Positions 1 through 7,496 are shown, counted from the stretch's first letter. The stretch is DNA of 64,000 nt from Granulicella pectinivorans (GCF_900114625.1 NZ_FOZL01000001.1:1674001-1738000); one strand, 5' to 3'. A program made the numbers and translations. The notes: generated from the sequence alone by a model not told the origin.

Positions 1-122
1 CCACGCGCTTCCGGGACCTTGCCAAAACGCGTGAGGTCTACGCCTACTTCCGCCATGAAGACGAGCCAACCGGCCCGCTGAATGCGGCCTCGCTCCTGCA
101 GACGCTCGGGGCCCGCGGATGA
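1..122 (+). CDS. DUF72 family protein, C-terminal fragment
   Basis: The reading frame is open from base 3 and stops at 120-122, giving about 39 residues that end in LLQTLGARG. The pattern VYAYFRHEDEP, followed by a short helix with Asn-Ala-Ala, is typical of the extreme C-terminus of DUF72 (YecE-like) TIM-barrel proteins, whose biochemical role is unknown. The start lies outside the window. The stop overlaps the next start as ATGA, so the two genes are probably translationally coupled. The family call rests on a short tail and is moderate. Confidence 0.6.
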   Translation, partial: TRFRDLAKTREVYAYFRHEDEPTGPLNAASLLQTLGARG

Positions 123-1141
123 AGCCAGCCTTCACGCCGAGGCCGTTTACGCCTCGCCGCTGGCTCACGAACGGCCACCTCCAAACGATTGTCGGCAATT
201 TCCTGCCGCGTACGGACAAGTTGCCGCCGGCGGAGGCTGTGTACGTTGTCGTCTCCCCGGGTGCCGACACGCAAATCGCCAGCCAGGTGCTCTGCCACTG
301 CCACTGGCAGCCGGAGGCTGTGCGCGCGGAGCGGCTGACGGTCATCCTGTTGCATGGTCTTGAGGGCTCGTCGAACTCGCAATACGTTGTCGGCAACGCG
401 AACAAGCTCTTCGCCGCGGGGATGAACGTCGTCCGGATGAATATGCGGAACTGCGGCGGCACCGAGCGCCTCTCGCCCACGCTGTATCACTCCGGTCTGT
501 CGGGCGATGTGCGCGCCGTCATGAACCTTTTCCTTGTCCGCGAGCGCCTCGAACGCGTGGCGCTCGTCGGCTACTCCATGGGTGGGAATCTGGTGCTCAA
601 GCTGGCTGGGGAGCTCGGCAACGAGGCACCGCCGCAGCTTCGCGCCGTCGTCGGCGTCTCCCCTGCAGTCGATCTCGGGCCGTCCGCGGACCTTCTGCAC
701 GCGCCGGTCAACCGTCTGTACGAGCGGCGCTTTCTCAAGGCTCTTCGGCGGCGTTTCCGGATGAAGGCCATGCTCTTCCCGCGCGTCTTCGACCCGTCGA
801 AGGCTGACGCGCTCGACTCGCTGCGCGACTTCGACGATCGCATCACGGCGCTCTACTCCGGCTTCCAAAGCGCGGACGACTACTACTACCGTGCCGCTGC
901 TGCGCGCGTCCTCGACCGCATCGCGGTGCCCACGCTCATTCTCCATGCGTGCGACGATCCGTTCGTGGTCATCACGGACGAGTCCCGCGCCAAGCTGGCC
1001 GCGAACGCCTGCATCACGCTCCTGGAACCCGCCCACGGAGGCCACTGCGCCTTCCTCGCCACACCCGATCCCACGCGCAACGACGACGGTTACTGGGCCG
1101 AGACAACCCTGCTCGCCTTTCTGCGGAGCGCGGCAGGGTAG
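119..1141 (+). CDS. YheT-like alpha/beta hydrolase
   Basis: This 340-residue protein has the length and layout of YheT/ABHD-type hydrolases. The oxyanion motif LLHGLEGSS lies near residue 78, the nucleophile elbow GYSMGGN places the catalytic Ser at about 153, the acid is in the ACDDPF segment near 280, and the catalytic His is in AHGGHCAF near the end. Family members are probably esterases or lipases acting on lipid or acyl substrates; the natural substrate is unknown. No signal peptide is seen, so a cytoplasmic location is expected. The ATG overlaps the stop of the upstream DUF72 gene by four bases, indicating an operon. All three catalytic residues are present, so it should be active. Confidence 0.85.
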   Translation: MKPAFTPRPFTPRRWLTNGHLQTIVGNFLPRTDKLPPAEAVYVVVSPGADTQIASQVLCHCHWQPEAVRAERLTVILLHGLEGSSNSQYVVGNANKLFAAGMNVVRMNMRNCGGTERLSPTLYHSGLSGDVRAVMNLFLVRERLERVALVGYSMGGNLVLKLAGELGNEAPPQLRAVVGVSPAVDLGPSADLLHAPVNRLYERRFLKALRRRFRMKAMLFPRVFDPSKADALDSLRDFDDRITALYSGFQSADDYYYRAAAARVLDRIAVPTLILHACDDPFVVITDESRAKLAANACITLLEPAHGGHCAFLATPDPTRNDDGYWAETTLLAFLRSAAG

Positions 1142-1161
1142 GGAATTGCCTCGATAGCTGC

Positions 1162-1167
1162 GATAAT
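1162..1167 (+). promoter_or_regulatory. -10-like hexamer six bases before a start codon
   Basis: GATAAT at 1162-1167 is separated by exactly six bases from the ATG at 1174, so transcription would begin at or within a base or two of the start codon. No convincing -35 is visible. The same spacing is seen upstream of the genes at 32880, 47808 and 53076, which supports the reading as a leaderless promoter. Confidence 0.45.
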
Positions 1168-1173
1168 GGACGG

Positions 1174-1770
1174 ATGCTTGCTGAGTGGTCCGCAGAATGC
1201 GCAGCCGACGATCCCGTGCTAGTCGTCCCCTGGCAGGACCCCAACGGGCCTGCGGCCTTCGTCGATCTCCGCCTCAACCCCTACGACTTCGACCAGCTTC
1301 CCGAGGCGGAGCAGTACCCCTCGCTGATGCAGGCTCTTCGCGCACTCAACGCGCCGCGCTCGCCGGTGTTTACCGCGAAATGCGATGCCTGGGTGATGAG
1401 CAGGGAGGAGGTCGAAACGCTGGAGCTGAACCTGGATATGGCGCTCGACACGGCCGATCTGCTGACCGGTTTTGCGACGTACATCGACCTGGTGTGGCGC
1501 GACCGGACGAGCTTTGCCTCGTTCCATCAGCAGAGCCAGCTTCTGCATAAGCTCACGCGTCTGGCTGCCGCGCTGGACCAGCCGTACGCGGGGCTCGACT
1601 GCATCATCCGCCCGGCGTTCGTGGATCTTGCAGGCCCGCAGGAGGGCTTTGCGGTCAGCGTTTATGTCCGTGCCCTTGGTTCCGACATCCACACGGCGGA
1701 GGAGAACTGGGGAGCCGCGCTCGAGTCCGTGGTCTCGCTGCTGCGCAGCCGCGACTTCGCGCCAAGCTAG
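1174..1770 (+). CDS. hypothetical protein
   Basis: This 198-residue protein is not assigned to a named family. It is acidic and soluble, with no signal peptide or membrane segment. Its middle is helical and ends in a serine/arginine-rich tail. The start at MLAEW is chosen because a -10-like GATAAT lies six bases upstream; the frame is open further upstream but would run into the preceding hydrolase gene. The stop is 58 bases before the tRNA-Arg gene, so this is the last chromosomal gene before the integrative element. Codon use is strongly GC-biased like the flanking chromosome, which argues for a genuine resident gene. Confidence 0.65.
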   Translation: MLAEWSAECAADDPVLVVPWQDPNGPAAFVDLRLNPYDFDQLPEAEQYPSLMQALRALNAPRSPVFTAKCDAWVMSREEVETLELNLDMALDTADLLTGFATYIDLVWRDRTSFASFHQQSQLLHKLTRLAAALDQPYAGLDCIIRPAFVDLAGPQEGFAVSVYVRALGSDIHTAEENWGAALESVVSLLRSRDFAPS

Positions 1771-1790
1771 CGTAACGCGGCAAACTTCGA

Positions 1791-1819
1791 TGTTCACGGA
1801 CGCCGCACCCCGCTACAAT
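1791..1819 (+). promoter_or_regulatory. Promoter of tRNA-Arg (left copy)
   Basis: TGTTCA at 1791-1796 and TACAAT at 1814-1819 are 17 bases apart, and the -10 ends nine bases before the mature tRNA. The right-hand tRNA copy at 11798 has no comparable promoter. The left copy is therefore probably the one expressed from the original chromosomal promoter. Confidence 0.5.
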
Positions 1820-1824
1820 AAGAC

Positions 1825-1905
1825 TCGCGGGCGAGTAGCTCAATCGGATAGAGCACCAGCCTTCTAAGCTGGGGGTTGCAGGTTCGATCCCTGCCTCGCC
1901 TACCA
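1825..1905 (+). repeat. Left attachment repeat (attL-like), 81 bp
   Basis: Bases 1825-1905 are identical to 11794-11874. They start four bases before the tRNA and end at the encoded CCA. The sequences diverge immediately on both sides. Phage-type integrases usually leave only a 3' tRNA fragment, so duplication of the whole gene is longer than usual. Confidence 0.88.
1829..1905 (+). tRNA. tRNA-Arg (anticodon TCT), left copy
   Basis: The cloverleaf is complete. The acceptor GGGCGAG pairs with CTCGCCT (one G-T at the first pair), and the D arm has GCTC/GAGC. The anticodon stem CCAGC/GCTGG has loop CTTCTAA with anticodon TCT at 1863-1865, the T arm is GCAGG/CCTGC, and CCA is encoded at 1903-1905. 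It reads AGA and probably AGG. An identical copy lies at 11798. This one has the recognisable promoter. Confidence 0.95.
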
Positions 1906-2060
1906 CCCTTATCAATCAATGAGTTGCGTGGGTTCCTGTCCTGCTCGAAATAGTACAGGCCGGGGCTCATGACGGCAAGGTCTAGAGTGTCGCTTTCCCT
2001 GAGAATGAGGTCCGGGCATCCGCCGATCACAAGAGTCTCAGCAGCGGTTCACATACTGAT

Positions 2061-3083
2061 TTATTCCGGCTCCTCTTCAACTGCCTTCCCGTTGAACCAA
2101 TCCGTGAGAAGCTCCAACTCGGGCATCAGGAGATCTGGATCGTCAGGAGGCATCGCATCAGGCGGCAGATCCGCGAGGCGCTTGCCCATCTCTCCCGAAG
2201 CTAGGCACATTGCATAAATTTTCTGAAATTCTGGGATAACCCCGAAGATTGCAAGGCGCTGGTCTTCGGAAAGAGAGCGAAGTCCGTAACACCAGACTTG
2301 AAACTTCTCCACCGGGGGCAGGAAAGAGATAATCGCCGTTATGGCCGCAGCTCCACGGCTAACCTGCCGTTTGGCGGTATCCGGGTCAATGGTCATGAGT
2401 TGATCGCTATCTCGCCATAGCGCCAAGAAAGAGCCTCTCGGTGGGCGAGAGGAATTGCGGATCTCCCGGTCCACCTCCTTGTACATTTCGTACGCTAAGA
2501 GGTCCGCGCATTGAAGTGCAGGTAGGAGCTGGCTGTCCTCGAAGGCTATGCTACCCAGACGCAATTTACCCCCGACCTCGTCGTCCAATTTTGCGTTAGT
2601 GAACCCTTTCTCAGCGTGATGGCGATCCGCACACCCCCTATCGAGTATGTAGTCGATAACTGCACCATCGTCATCGTTACGCGAATCTGCGAAAGCCGCC
2701 GCTCGGATAACGCACGCGCGCAGACAAAATGCATAGAGACTCTCCACCAATTCAGGAGCTTTCTTATGGGCGTGTAGTTGTGTCTTGCGAAGGTTTGGAT
2801 CAAGTTGCAACGAAGCGCCCACTCCAATCAGAGTGAATTTGTGAATAAGCGAAATGAGCGATTCCAGAAAGGCGCGCTTCTTTTCTTCGCCCCACTTCGC
2901 ATACGCTCCGTGCGGTGGCACAAATTCCTTCATGTGCAATTCTTCGACGTCGTATTGAGTCAGTACCGCCAGCCACTCTGCATTTAGAAGGGGCACGACC
3001 TCTGCCTCGATGAGATATCCCGCCATGACGACTGCGGACGACCCATCGTGGGTGCCGCTCTCATCCAAGAAAACCTTAAGCAT
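2061..3083 (-). CDS. DUF3800 domain-containing protein
   Basis: This 340-residue protein opens with the FLDESGT motif that defines the N-terminus of DUF3800, and carries the family's later QCADLLAYEMYK motif near residue 200. DUF3800 is predicted to have an RNase H-like fold with acidic metal ligands, and it is common on mobile elements and in defence islands; its activity is unproven. The C-terminal 120 residues go beyond the core domain. The start is supported by GGAGG seven bases before ATG on the minus strand. It is the leftmost gene of the element, lies alone, and reads toward the left repeat. Confidence 0.8.
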   Translation of the reverse strand: MLKVFLDESGTHDGSSAVVMAGYLIEAEVVPLLNAEWLAVLTQYDVEELHMKEFVPPHGAYAKWGEEKKRAFLESLISLIHKFTLIGVGASLQLDPNLRKTQLHAHKKAPELVESLYAFCLRACVIRAAAFADSRNDDDGAVIDYILDRGCADRHHAEKGFTNAKLDDEVGGKLRLGSIAFEDSQLLPALQCADLLAYEMYKEVDREIRNSSRPPRGSFLALWRDSDQLMTIDPDTAKRQVSRGAAAITAIISFLPPVEKFQVWCYGLRSLSEDQRLAIFGVIPEFQKIYAMCLASGEMGKRLADLPPDAMPPDDPDLLMPELELLTDWFNGKAVEEEPE

Positions 3084-3168
3084 CCCGAAGCCTCCGAGCT
3101 TTACGGACGTTTTATCTTAGCCGCATTACTGCGCAGTCTCACAGATTGGACGGCGAAACCAGAGGATA

Positions 3169-3298
3169 TGTCAGTAAAAGGTATACCCCAACACCACGCC
3201 CAAGGTTGACACTTTGCGCCCCCGATTCTGTCAGTCTAGGGTCGTGTCAGATAATGCTTGACACTCTGCCTCCGTGGTCATAGAGTCTAAATTGACAC
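3169..3298. promoter_or_regulatory. Candidate recombinase site: cluster of TGTCA/TGACA motifs
   Basis: Six short motifs occur in 130 bases directly before the serine recombinase start: TGTCAG at 3169, 3229 and 3245, and TTGACAC at 3206, 3258 and 3292. The 3245-3264 pair forms an inverted repeat (GTGTCA...TGACAC). Resolvase res sites are built from such inverted half-sites beside the recombinase gene, but the spacing here does not match the Tn3-type 28/34/25-bp subsites. It could also be an autoregulatory operator. Confidence 0.45.
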
Positions 3299-3311
3299 TT
3301 GGAGGCGGAGA

Positions 3312-3887
3312 ATGGTCGCAGCGCGTCGGGGCGGTAAGCGGGTCGGATACGTCAGAGTAAGCACCATCGACCAGAACCCGGGCCGCCAGCTCGACGGCCT
3401 CGAACTAGACAAGACCTTCACGGACAAGGCGAGCGGGAAGGACGCCAAGCGCCCCCAGCTCCAGGCGGCGCTCGACTACCTCCGGGACGGCGACGTGCTC
3501 ATCGTTCACAGCATGGACCGCCTCGCCCGTAACCTCGACGACCTCCGCCGGATTGTCCTGGAGCTGACCGAGCGCGGCGTCCAAGTCCAGTTCGTCAAAG
3601 AGGGAATGCTCTTCACCGGCGAGGACTCCGCGATGAGCAAATTGCTTTTGAGCGTGATGGGTGCGTTCGCCGAGTTTGAGCGGTCCCTTTTGAAGGAGCG
3701 GCAGCGCGAAGGCATCGCCCTTGCGAAGAAAGCAGGCGTCTACAAGGGGCGCAAGCCTTCATTGACCCCGGAGCGGGCGGCAGAGCTACGGAGCCGCGTA
3801 GCGGCTGGAGAGAAGAAAGCCGGCCTCGCTCGTGAGTTTGGGATTAGCCGCGAAACGTTATATCAATACGCGCCGGTGGCGGAGTAG
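3312..3887 (+). CDS. Serine recombinase (resolvase/invertase family)
   Basis: This 191-residue protein is the size of small resolvase/invertases. The N-terminal catalytic domain begins with GYVRVST, placing the nucleophile Ser at about residue 17. It continues through the HSMDRLARN motif, which holds the conserved Arg pair, and the helix E region AFAEFERSLLKERQREG. The C-terminal 45 residues (GRKPSLTPERAAELRS..., ending in a helix-turn-helix with GISRETLYQY) form the DNA-binding domain. GGAGG seven bases upstream supports the ATG at 3312. It would cut and rejoin DNA at paired sites, probably those in the motif cluster directly upstream. It may resolve multimers of the element or invert a segment. 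Confidence 0.9.
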   Translation: MVAARRGGKRVGYVRVSTIDQNPGRQLDGLELDKTFTDKASGKDAKRPQLQAALDYLRDGDVLIVHSMDRLARNLDDLRRIVLELTERGVQVQFVKEGMLFTGEDSAMSKLLLSVMGAFAEFERSLLKERQREGIALAKKAGVYKGRKPSLTPERAAELRSRVAAGEKKAGLAREFGISRETLYQYAPVAE

Positions 3888-4012
3888 CGTGGCTGCAATG
3901 CCCGCGAGTGGCCCATTGTCCGAAAAACGACTCTGTATGATGGAAGACCGACCTTCCCCGAATGGACGAGTACAGTTGCGATACTGGCACCCGATCCTTT
4001 CGAGGTTGAATC

Positions 4013-4267
4013 TTGCAGACAATAAAGGGTCAATTACTACAGAGTGAGCAAATACTCATGGATGACACCGCATTCGTGGATTGCACGTTGTATCAATGCG
4101 TCCTCAACTTTGGCGGGGGCCCTATGACTCTGGAGCGGACGCACTTTATCGCGTGCGAGTATGTCCTCTTTGGCGAAAGATCCCGCGTCCCTCCGGGAGC
4201 CTTCGAGGCCGGTTTGCTGCCCCAGGCGGAGCGCCGCGTCCCTCTAGGCGTGCGTCGCGTGCAATAG
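4013..4267 (+). CDS. Small hypothetical protein, possibly truncated
   Basis: The first 55 residues (TIKGQ..., then DDTAFVDCTLYQCVLNFGGG, LERTHFIACEYVLF) resemble a widespread short protein family with repeated 'F.DC...C.L...GGP...L....F..C....' pattern, a pentapeptide-like beta-rich fold of unknown role. After about residue 55 the sequence becomes arginine/proline-rich and no longer looks like the family. This suggests a frameshift or truncated end. The true start could also be a TTG just upstream or ATG at 4058. No strong ribosome-binding site is seen. I rate it a remnant or a marginal gene. Confidence 0.4.
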   Translation: MQTIKGQLLQSEQILMDDTAFVDCTLYQCVLNFGGGPMTLERTHFIACEYVLFGERSRVPPGAFEAGLLPQAERRVPLGVRRVQ

Positions 4268-4276
4268 GCGCGGCCC

Positions 4277-4400
4277 TCTGTGCCGGAGGCGCTCGACGTC
4301 GGGTTGGTCGAAGCCCTATGAGAGGCCACGTTGCCTAAGCGTTTTTACCGCCCCGAACTCGCTTCGGCCTAGGCGATGACCATTGGCGCGCGAATGGGCT
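4277..4400 (-). pseudogene. Decayed copy of the DUF2188 gene
   Basis: Bases 4278-4309 match 4830-4861, the C-terminal coding part of the DUF2188 gene at 4790-4999, with one mismatch. In the right frame they read DQPDVERLRH against DHPDVERLRH. Weaker matches follow in the same order (TAGGCGA near 4370, TTGGCGCG near 4382). The frame is not open across the match, so this is a broken duplicate inside the element. Confidence 0.4.
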
Positions 4401-4789
4401 ACCCACGGAGGTTGAGCGGGTCATCACGTCAATCAAAGATGCTGCTTTTGCTATCTAGATGGATAAGTTCCAAACGTGGACGCCTTGAAAATGTTTACGG
4501 GCTAGATCGGGAACTACGGTTCTACCCTCGACAATGAGCTAAAGTAACCGAGATTCTGCGCTTGGAGGTTTGCCGACTCTTCGACTCCCGCGCCCTCTCC
4601 ATTCGGTCGTGGTTCGAGTACCCCCGCACGGACAGCTCCATCCGTAGCGCCGCCTGTGAACGCGACTAACACCTCGCCTTTTCCGTCTGGCTCGACATTG
4701 ACTTTTTGTATTGGGTTCATCATGTGAGCGACTGTAATCCATTGAGGACGCGGATGTCTGTCCGTTGGCCTACACGCTAACGCTTGTGC
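4401..4789. other. Gene-poor stretch inside the element
   Basis: No convincing gene is seen. The only candidate is a minus-strand frame at 4514-4723 (69 residues, MMNPIQKVNVEPDGKGEVLV...). It has plausible composition but no ribosome-binding site. A short shared segment (GTGGACGCCTT) near 4478 and 5014 is further evidence of old duplication in this part of the element. Confidence 0.4.
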
Positions 4790-4999
4790 TCAAGCAGAAC
4801 GCCACTTATCCGGGCCGCCGGTCTCGGTGTGCCGGAGGCGCTCGACGTCGGGGTGGTCGTTTCGGTTCAGTTCCTTGGCGTAGGCGACAGCCTCCGCCTG
4901 AGTATTAAAGACTCCGCTCGCACGGTCGGAACCTTTGGCGCGGGTCGCAAACTTGCCGTCGTCGTTCTTCTCGATTAAATAGTGCTTATCCGTTGACAT
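4790..4999 (-). CDS. DUF2188 domain small protein
   Basis: This 69-residue protein fits DUF2188, small proteins of one beta-beta-alpha repeat. Visible hallmarks are the opening YLIEKNDDGKFATRAKG, then ASGVFNTQAEAVAYAKEL, where a conserved 'F.tq.eA...A.el' helix sits. The function of the family is unknown; members are frequent on plasmids and phages. The start is set by GGAGG four bases before ATG on the minus strand. A decayed partial copy lies about 500 bases downstream. Length and motif order are normal, so it is probably an intact gene. Confidence 0.75.
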   Translation of the reverse strand: MSTDKHYLIEKNDDGKFATRAKGSDRASGVFNTQAEAVAYAKELNRNDHPDVERLRHTETGGPDKWRSA

Positions 5000-5201
5000 G
5001 AAACCTCCAGGGTGGACGCCTTGGAGGTTCCGATTCTCAAACGGTCTGGGTGGTTAGCCAGCTATCGCGCCTTCGCTTTCACTATGGGGGCCGGGATCGA
5101 GGTTGTACCCCATCGCCCCGATGGTTAGTTTCTCTTTCGCGGCCCGGTGCCCTACGTAGCCCCGTACTTCGCCACACGGGCCCACGAGCACGGCTCTCGG
5201 C

Positions 5202-5618
5202 TCACCTCTCCTTTCGGTATAACGCCACAGCTAGCGGGGCCACGTCTGCGGTAATCTCCCGGTCGAGGTTCTTACTCTTACACGGGGCAACCCATCCGAC
5301 GTTATAGCCCGGATAACGCCCGCTTTCCGCAGCGGTGTACGTGCTCAGGCGGTTGTGGTCGTCTCCGTCTTCTACCGCCCGTCCAGCCGAATACCCGCCC
5401 ATCGTGTTGTGCGACCGATACTCATAGCAGACTGAGACGTTCCCGCGCTTAGAAGGCTTCGTGAGGTATACCGCGTCGAGGACGAAGGAGGCCGGGTCCA
5501 GCATCGTGTCATGGAGTCGGGCCGCGTTCGCCGCCACCCGGTGAATATCGGGGCCGGGCGATTGGGAAATAGCCATTGGGTGCTCTGCGGCGAGCACAAC
5601 TAGAAGTAGGAACTTCAT
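5202..5618 (-). CDS. Small secreted protein of unknown function
   Basis: The 138-residue product begins with a short Sec-type signal (KFLLLVVLAA). The mature part has DPASFVLDAV, VCYEYRSHNTMGG and a late WVAPCKSKN, so two cysteines that could pair. This pattern is like a small exported domain seen in many Gram-negative genomes with 'DP.SF', 'CYeYra.N..GG' and a distal Cys; no role is established. The ATG overlaps the upstream HTH gene stop (ATGA) and a GGAGG lies within the end of that gene, so translation is probably coupled. It is the last gene of a three-gene minus-strand operon. Confidence 0.6.
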   Translation of the reverse strand: MKFLLLVVLAAEHPMAISQSPGPDIHRVAANAARLHDTMLDPASFVLDAVYLTKPSKRGNVSVCYEYRSHNTMGGYSAGRAVEDGDDHNRLSTYTAAESGRYPGYNVGWVAPCKSKNLDREITADVAPLAVALYRKER

Positions 5619-5824
5619 ACCTCCAACCTCCGGTAAACGCGCTCGTAAACGTGGCGTGGGATTCGGAAGGTCGTATATCGACGCTTCCGGTTCTCAGTGG
5701 GCCGCTTGATAAGAAGGACGCCCGGCTCGTTACGGAACATCCGCTCAATGGTCTGCCGGGAGAAACCCAGGAGGCCACAGACCTCCCGGACGGTGTAGGG
5801 CTTATCAATGGGCAACTGGAGCAA
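5615..5824 (-). CDS. Helix-turn-helix (excisionase-like) protein
   Basis: The product is about 69 residues with YTVREVCGLLGFSRQTIERMF near the start, a MerR/excisionase-type winged helix-turn-helix, followed by a basic wing (KRRYTTFRIP) and a C-terminal helix. Such small proteins act as excisionases or as phage regulators. The start is probably TTG at 5822-5824 or another TTG nine bases later; neither has a strong ribosome-binding site, and the gene overlaps the upstream one by about 20 bases. It shares an operon with the exported protein downstream, which would be unusual for a pure excisionase. Confidence 0.6.
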   Translation of the reverse strand: MLQLPIDKPYTVREVCGLLGFSRQTIERMFRNEPGVLLIKRPTENRKRRYTTFRIPRHVYERVYRRLEV

Positions 5825-6032
5825 TGGAGCCCTCGTCTGGACCGATTGCGAGTATCTTCCGCAGAGCGCGAGGCAGTTTGCGAAGTTGGGCTTTGGTGAG
5901 AGGTTCAGTGCAGCGGAAACGAATAAGGCCGGGGATTCCGGGGACGATATCGGCGCGGTGACCGTAACGTTCCCAAGCTCCCAATAGGTAGTCGAAGTGG
6001 CGGACGGTGACGTACGCGGGCGTGATGTGCAT
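5805..6032 (-). CDS. Small hypothetical protein
   Basis: The frame is open for 121 residues, but the N-terminal 46 look non-coding, so the start is placed at MHITPAYVTV (6030-6032), giving 75 residues. The C-terminal half is basic (KAQLRKLPRALRKIL). No domain is recognised. It is the first gene of the minus-strand trio, overlapping the HTH gene. The adjacent, AT-rich leader (6033-6180) probably holds the operon promoter. Confidence 0.45.
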   Translation of the reverse strand: MHITPAYVTVRHFDYLLGAWERYGHRADIVPGIPGLIRFRCTEPLTKAQLRKLPRALRKILAIGPDEGSIAPVAH

Positions 6033-6581
6033 TAATGTCAAAGCAGCCTCCTCGTTTCTCGGATGAAATGCGGGGAGAAGAAAAACGTAGCACCCTTTTA
6101 AGAGGATCGCAACTGTCTTGTTTTCAATGACATCTGAAAGCAACAAATAAAAGCAGCAGATAAAAACCACCTATTCGTAAGTGGTTAATATTAAGGGACT
6201 TAGCCGCTCTTGGTTTGCTCGATTAGGGTCTCTCTCTCTATCTATCTCTCTCTTGCCGCTGTCGGCAACGGTCGCCGCACGTCAAGGCATCGGCTCGCCT
6301 GACCGTCCCGGACATTGCAGCGTCCCGCACACTCTGATAGTGCCCCGCGCCGGTCAGGAAGACTACAGATGCGACTTAAGCGCAAAATCTGCAACTCAAA
6401 AAAAAATAGTCCAACCTACGACCAGTCTTTGGAAATGCCCGACTAGCTTCTAGTTAGGTAATGGAGCGGCTATATTTGGCTCAAAAGTGTCACAAACCCG
6501 CCGCCGCGCGGTGAATCGCGTTGCTCCTCGCGTCATCAGTGTTGGTGTCAAAGGCCGAACAGGGCCACGGGCGGAGGGAAC
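6033..6581. other. Intergenic region with CT-rich tract
   Basis: The stretch is AT-rich up to 6190, with a short inverted repeat AACCAC/GTGGTT at 6167-6186 that may belong to the promoter of the leftward trio. A pyrimidine microsatellite (CT and TATC units) spans 6229-6253. From about 6540 a glycine-rich frame precedes the small gene at 6582 and may be a remnant of a longer gene. No other gene is seen. Confidence 0.4.
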
Positions 6582-6734
6582 ATGGGCGGCGGCGGGAACC
6601 ACTACCACGCGCACGTTTCGCCTCGCTACACCATACAAGCGCTCGACCGGGGCGGGTTGGAGAAGGTCTTGCAGGAGCACGAAACCACCCTCCAAAAGCA
6701 TGTCGAGCGCACCTTTCGGAAGATGAATCGCTAG
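6582..6734 (+). CDS. Short phage tail-like protein or tape-measure remnant
   Basis: This 50-residue frame starts MGGGGNHYHAH, continues SPRYTIQALDRGGLEKVLQEH, and ends in a basic helix (RTFRKMNR). The pattern of a glycine/His-rich stretch, 'Y.iqAlD..g...vl..h', then an amphipathic basic helix matches the extreme C-terminus of many phage tail tape-measure and minor tail proteins. GGAGGG lies just upstream, so it may be translated alone, but it more probably descends from a larger phage gene. The glycine-rich frame continues upstream without a start, which fits a fragment. Confidence 0.45.
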   Translation: MGGGGNHYHAHVSPRYTIQALDRGGLEKVLQEHETTLQKHVERTFRKMNR

Positions 6735-6803
6735 GTTCCCCGGACTTCACGAAAGCTTGTCCGATTCTGTGTCTCAATCGCTGCAATGAAAAGGAGCTAA
6801 CGA

Positions 6804-7274
6804 ATGGCTGATGCAATTGACGAATTGGTTTCGCGGTCAAAAGACCACGAAGAGCTGCGGGCGTTCCACACCTTCCACAGGAATAATCCGGCTGTGTTCG
6901 ACTTCCTTGTGCGGGAGATCCAACTACGGATTGAGCAAGGATTCGAAGCGTTTTCGTATCACTCTCTCTGGGAATACGCCCGATGGAAGCTCGAAATGGA
7001 CATGGGCCCAGGGGGAACCTTTCTGATGAACGATCACGCTACGCCCTATTTCGGAAGAGCGCTGGTGATTATTCACCCCGAGTTCAACGGGCGTTGCGAA
7101 TTCCGGCATTCGCTCGCGGACGAGCTTTTTGGGACTGAGCTGGAGCCGGTCAAAGGGGATACTTACGCCCGCCGTCTCCAATGGGCCGACGGGATTTCCC
7201 TGGAACGCGGCTGGCGTCCCTCCAAGCCCCATGTCCCCAACCTCGCAGTTCGACGGCGACCGGACCTCCACTAA
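6804..7274 (+). CDS. Phage-associated hypothetical protein
   Basis: This 156-residue protein opens with FHTFHRNNPAVFDFLVREI, then IEQGFEAFSYHSLWEYARW, and later a 'N..ATPYFGRALVIIHPEF' segment. That layout ('FHr.NP.Vy..l......a...g......lwe..Rw') is common in a phage and mobile-element family whose function is unknown. The ATG has an AGGAG ten bases upstream. The final third, rich in tryptophan and arginine, goes beyond the usual length. It lies in the plus-strand phage-like part of the element and was probably acquired with it. Confidence 0.7.
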   Translation: MADAIDELVSRSKDHEELRAFHTFHRNNPAVFDFLVREIQLRIEQGFEAFSYHSLWEYARWKLEMDMGPGGTFLMNDHATPYFGRALVIIHPEFNGRCEFRHSLADELFGTELEPVKGDTYARRLQWADGISLERGWRPSKPHVPNLAVRRRPDLH

Positions 7275-7338
7275 TCAGGCGGTCTGGTGCCAGCAGGAAC
7301 TTTAGATGCAATGGTGCGCAGAGGCGCTCTAATAAAAT

Positions 7339-7389
7339 CAATGACTTACGGGGGTGAGCCTCGCCGGCTTAACCCCCTGTAAGTTGTTG
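7339..7389. other. Long imperfect hairpin
   Basis: Nearly symmetrical arms run ACTTACGGGGGTGAGCC (7344-7360) against GGCTTAACCCCCTGTAAGT (7366-7384) around a five-base loop, extended by CAA/TTG. It lies 65 bases after a stop codon but lacks a T-tract. It could be a folded RNA end, a protein-binding palindrome or a single-strand recombination site; the sequence does not decide. Confidence 0.5.
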
Positions 7390-7459
7390 ATTCTAGGTAC
7401 GAGGTGACAACCACCATGTAAGAGATATAGCTATGTTTGTCACTACCCTCTGTCCTACC

Positions 7460-7496
7460 CCCACCACATCAGAAGCTTCGCGTCTTCTGAGGTGGG
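7460..7496. terminator. Hairpin with CCCACC/GGTGGG and TCAGAAG/CTTCTGA arms
   Basis: Arms at 7460-7465 with 7491-7496 and 7469-7475 with 7484-7490 form a 13-bp stem with a three-base bulge and an eight-base loop. A weak T-rich stretch follows. It may end transcription of the upstream phage-like gene. Confidence 0.35.

Noticed and set aside
7339..7389. attC integron site
   Set aside because: The R'' and R' core sites and the integron setting are absent; the stem is more regular than an attC.
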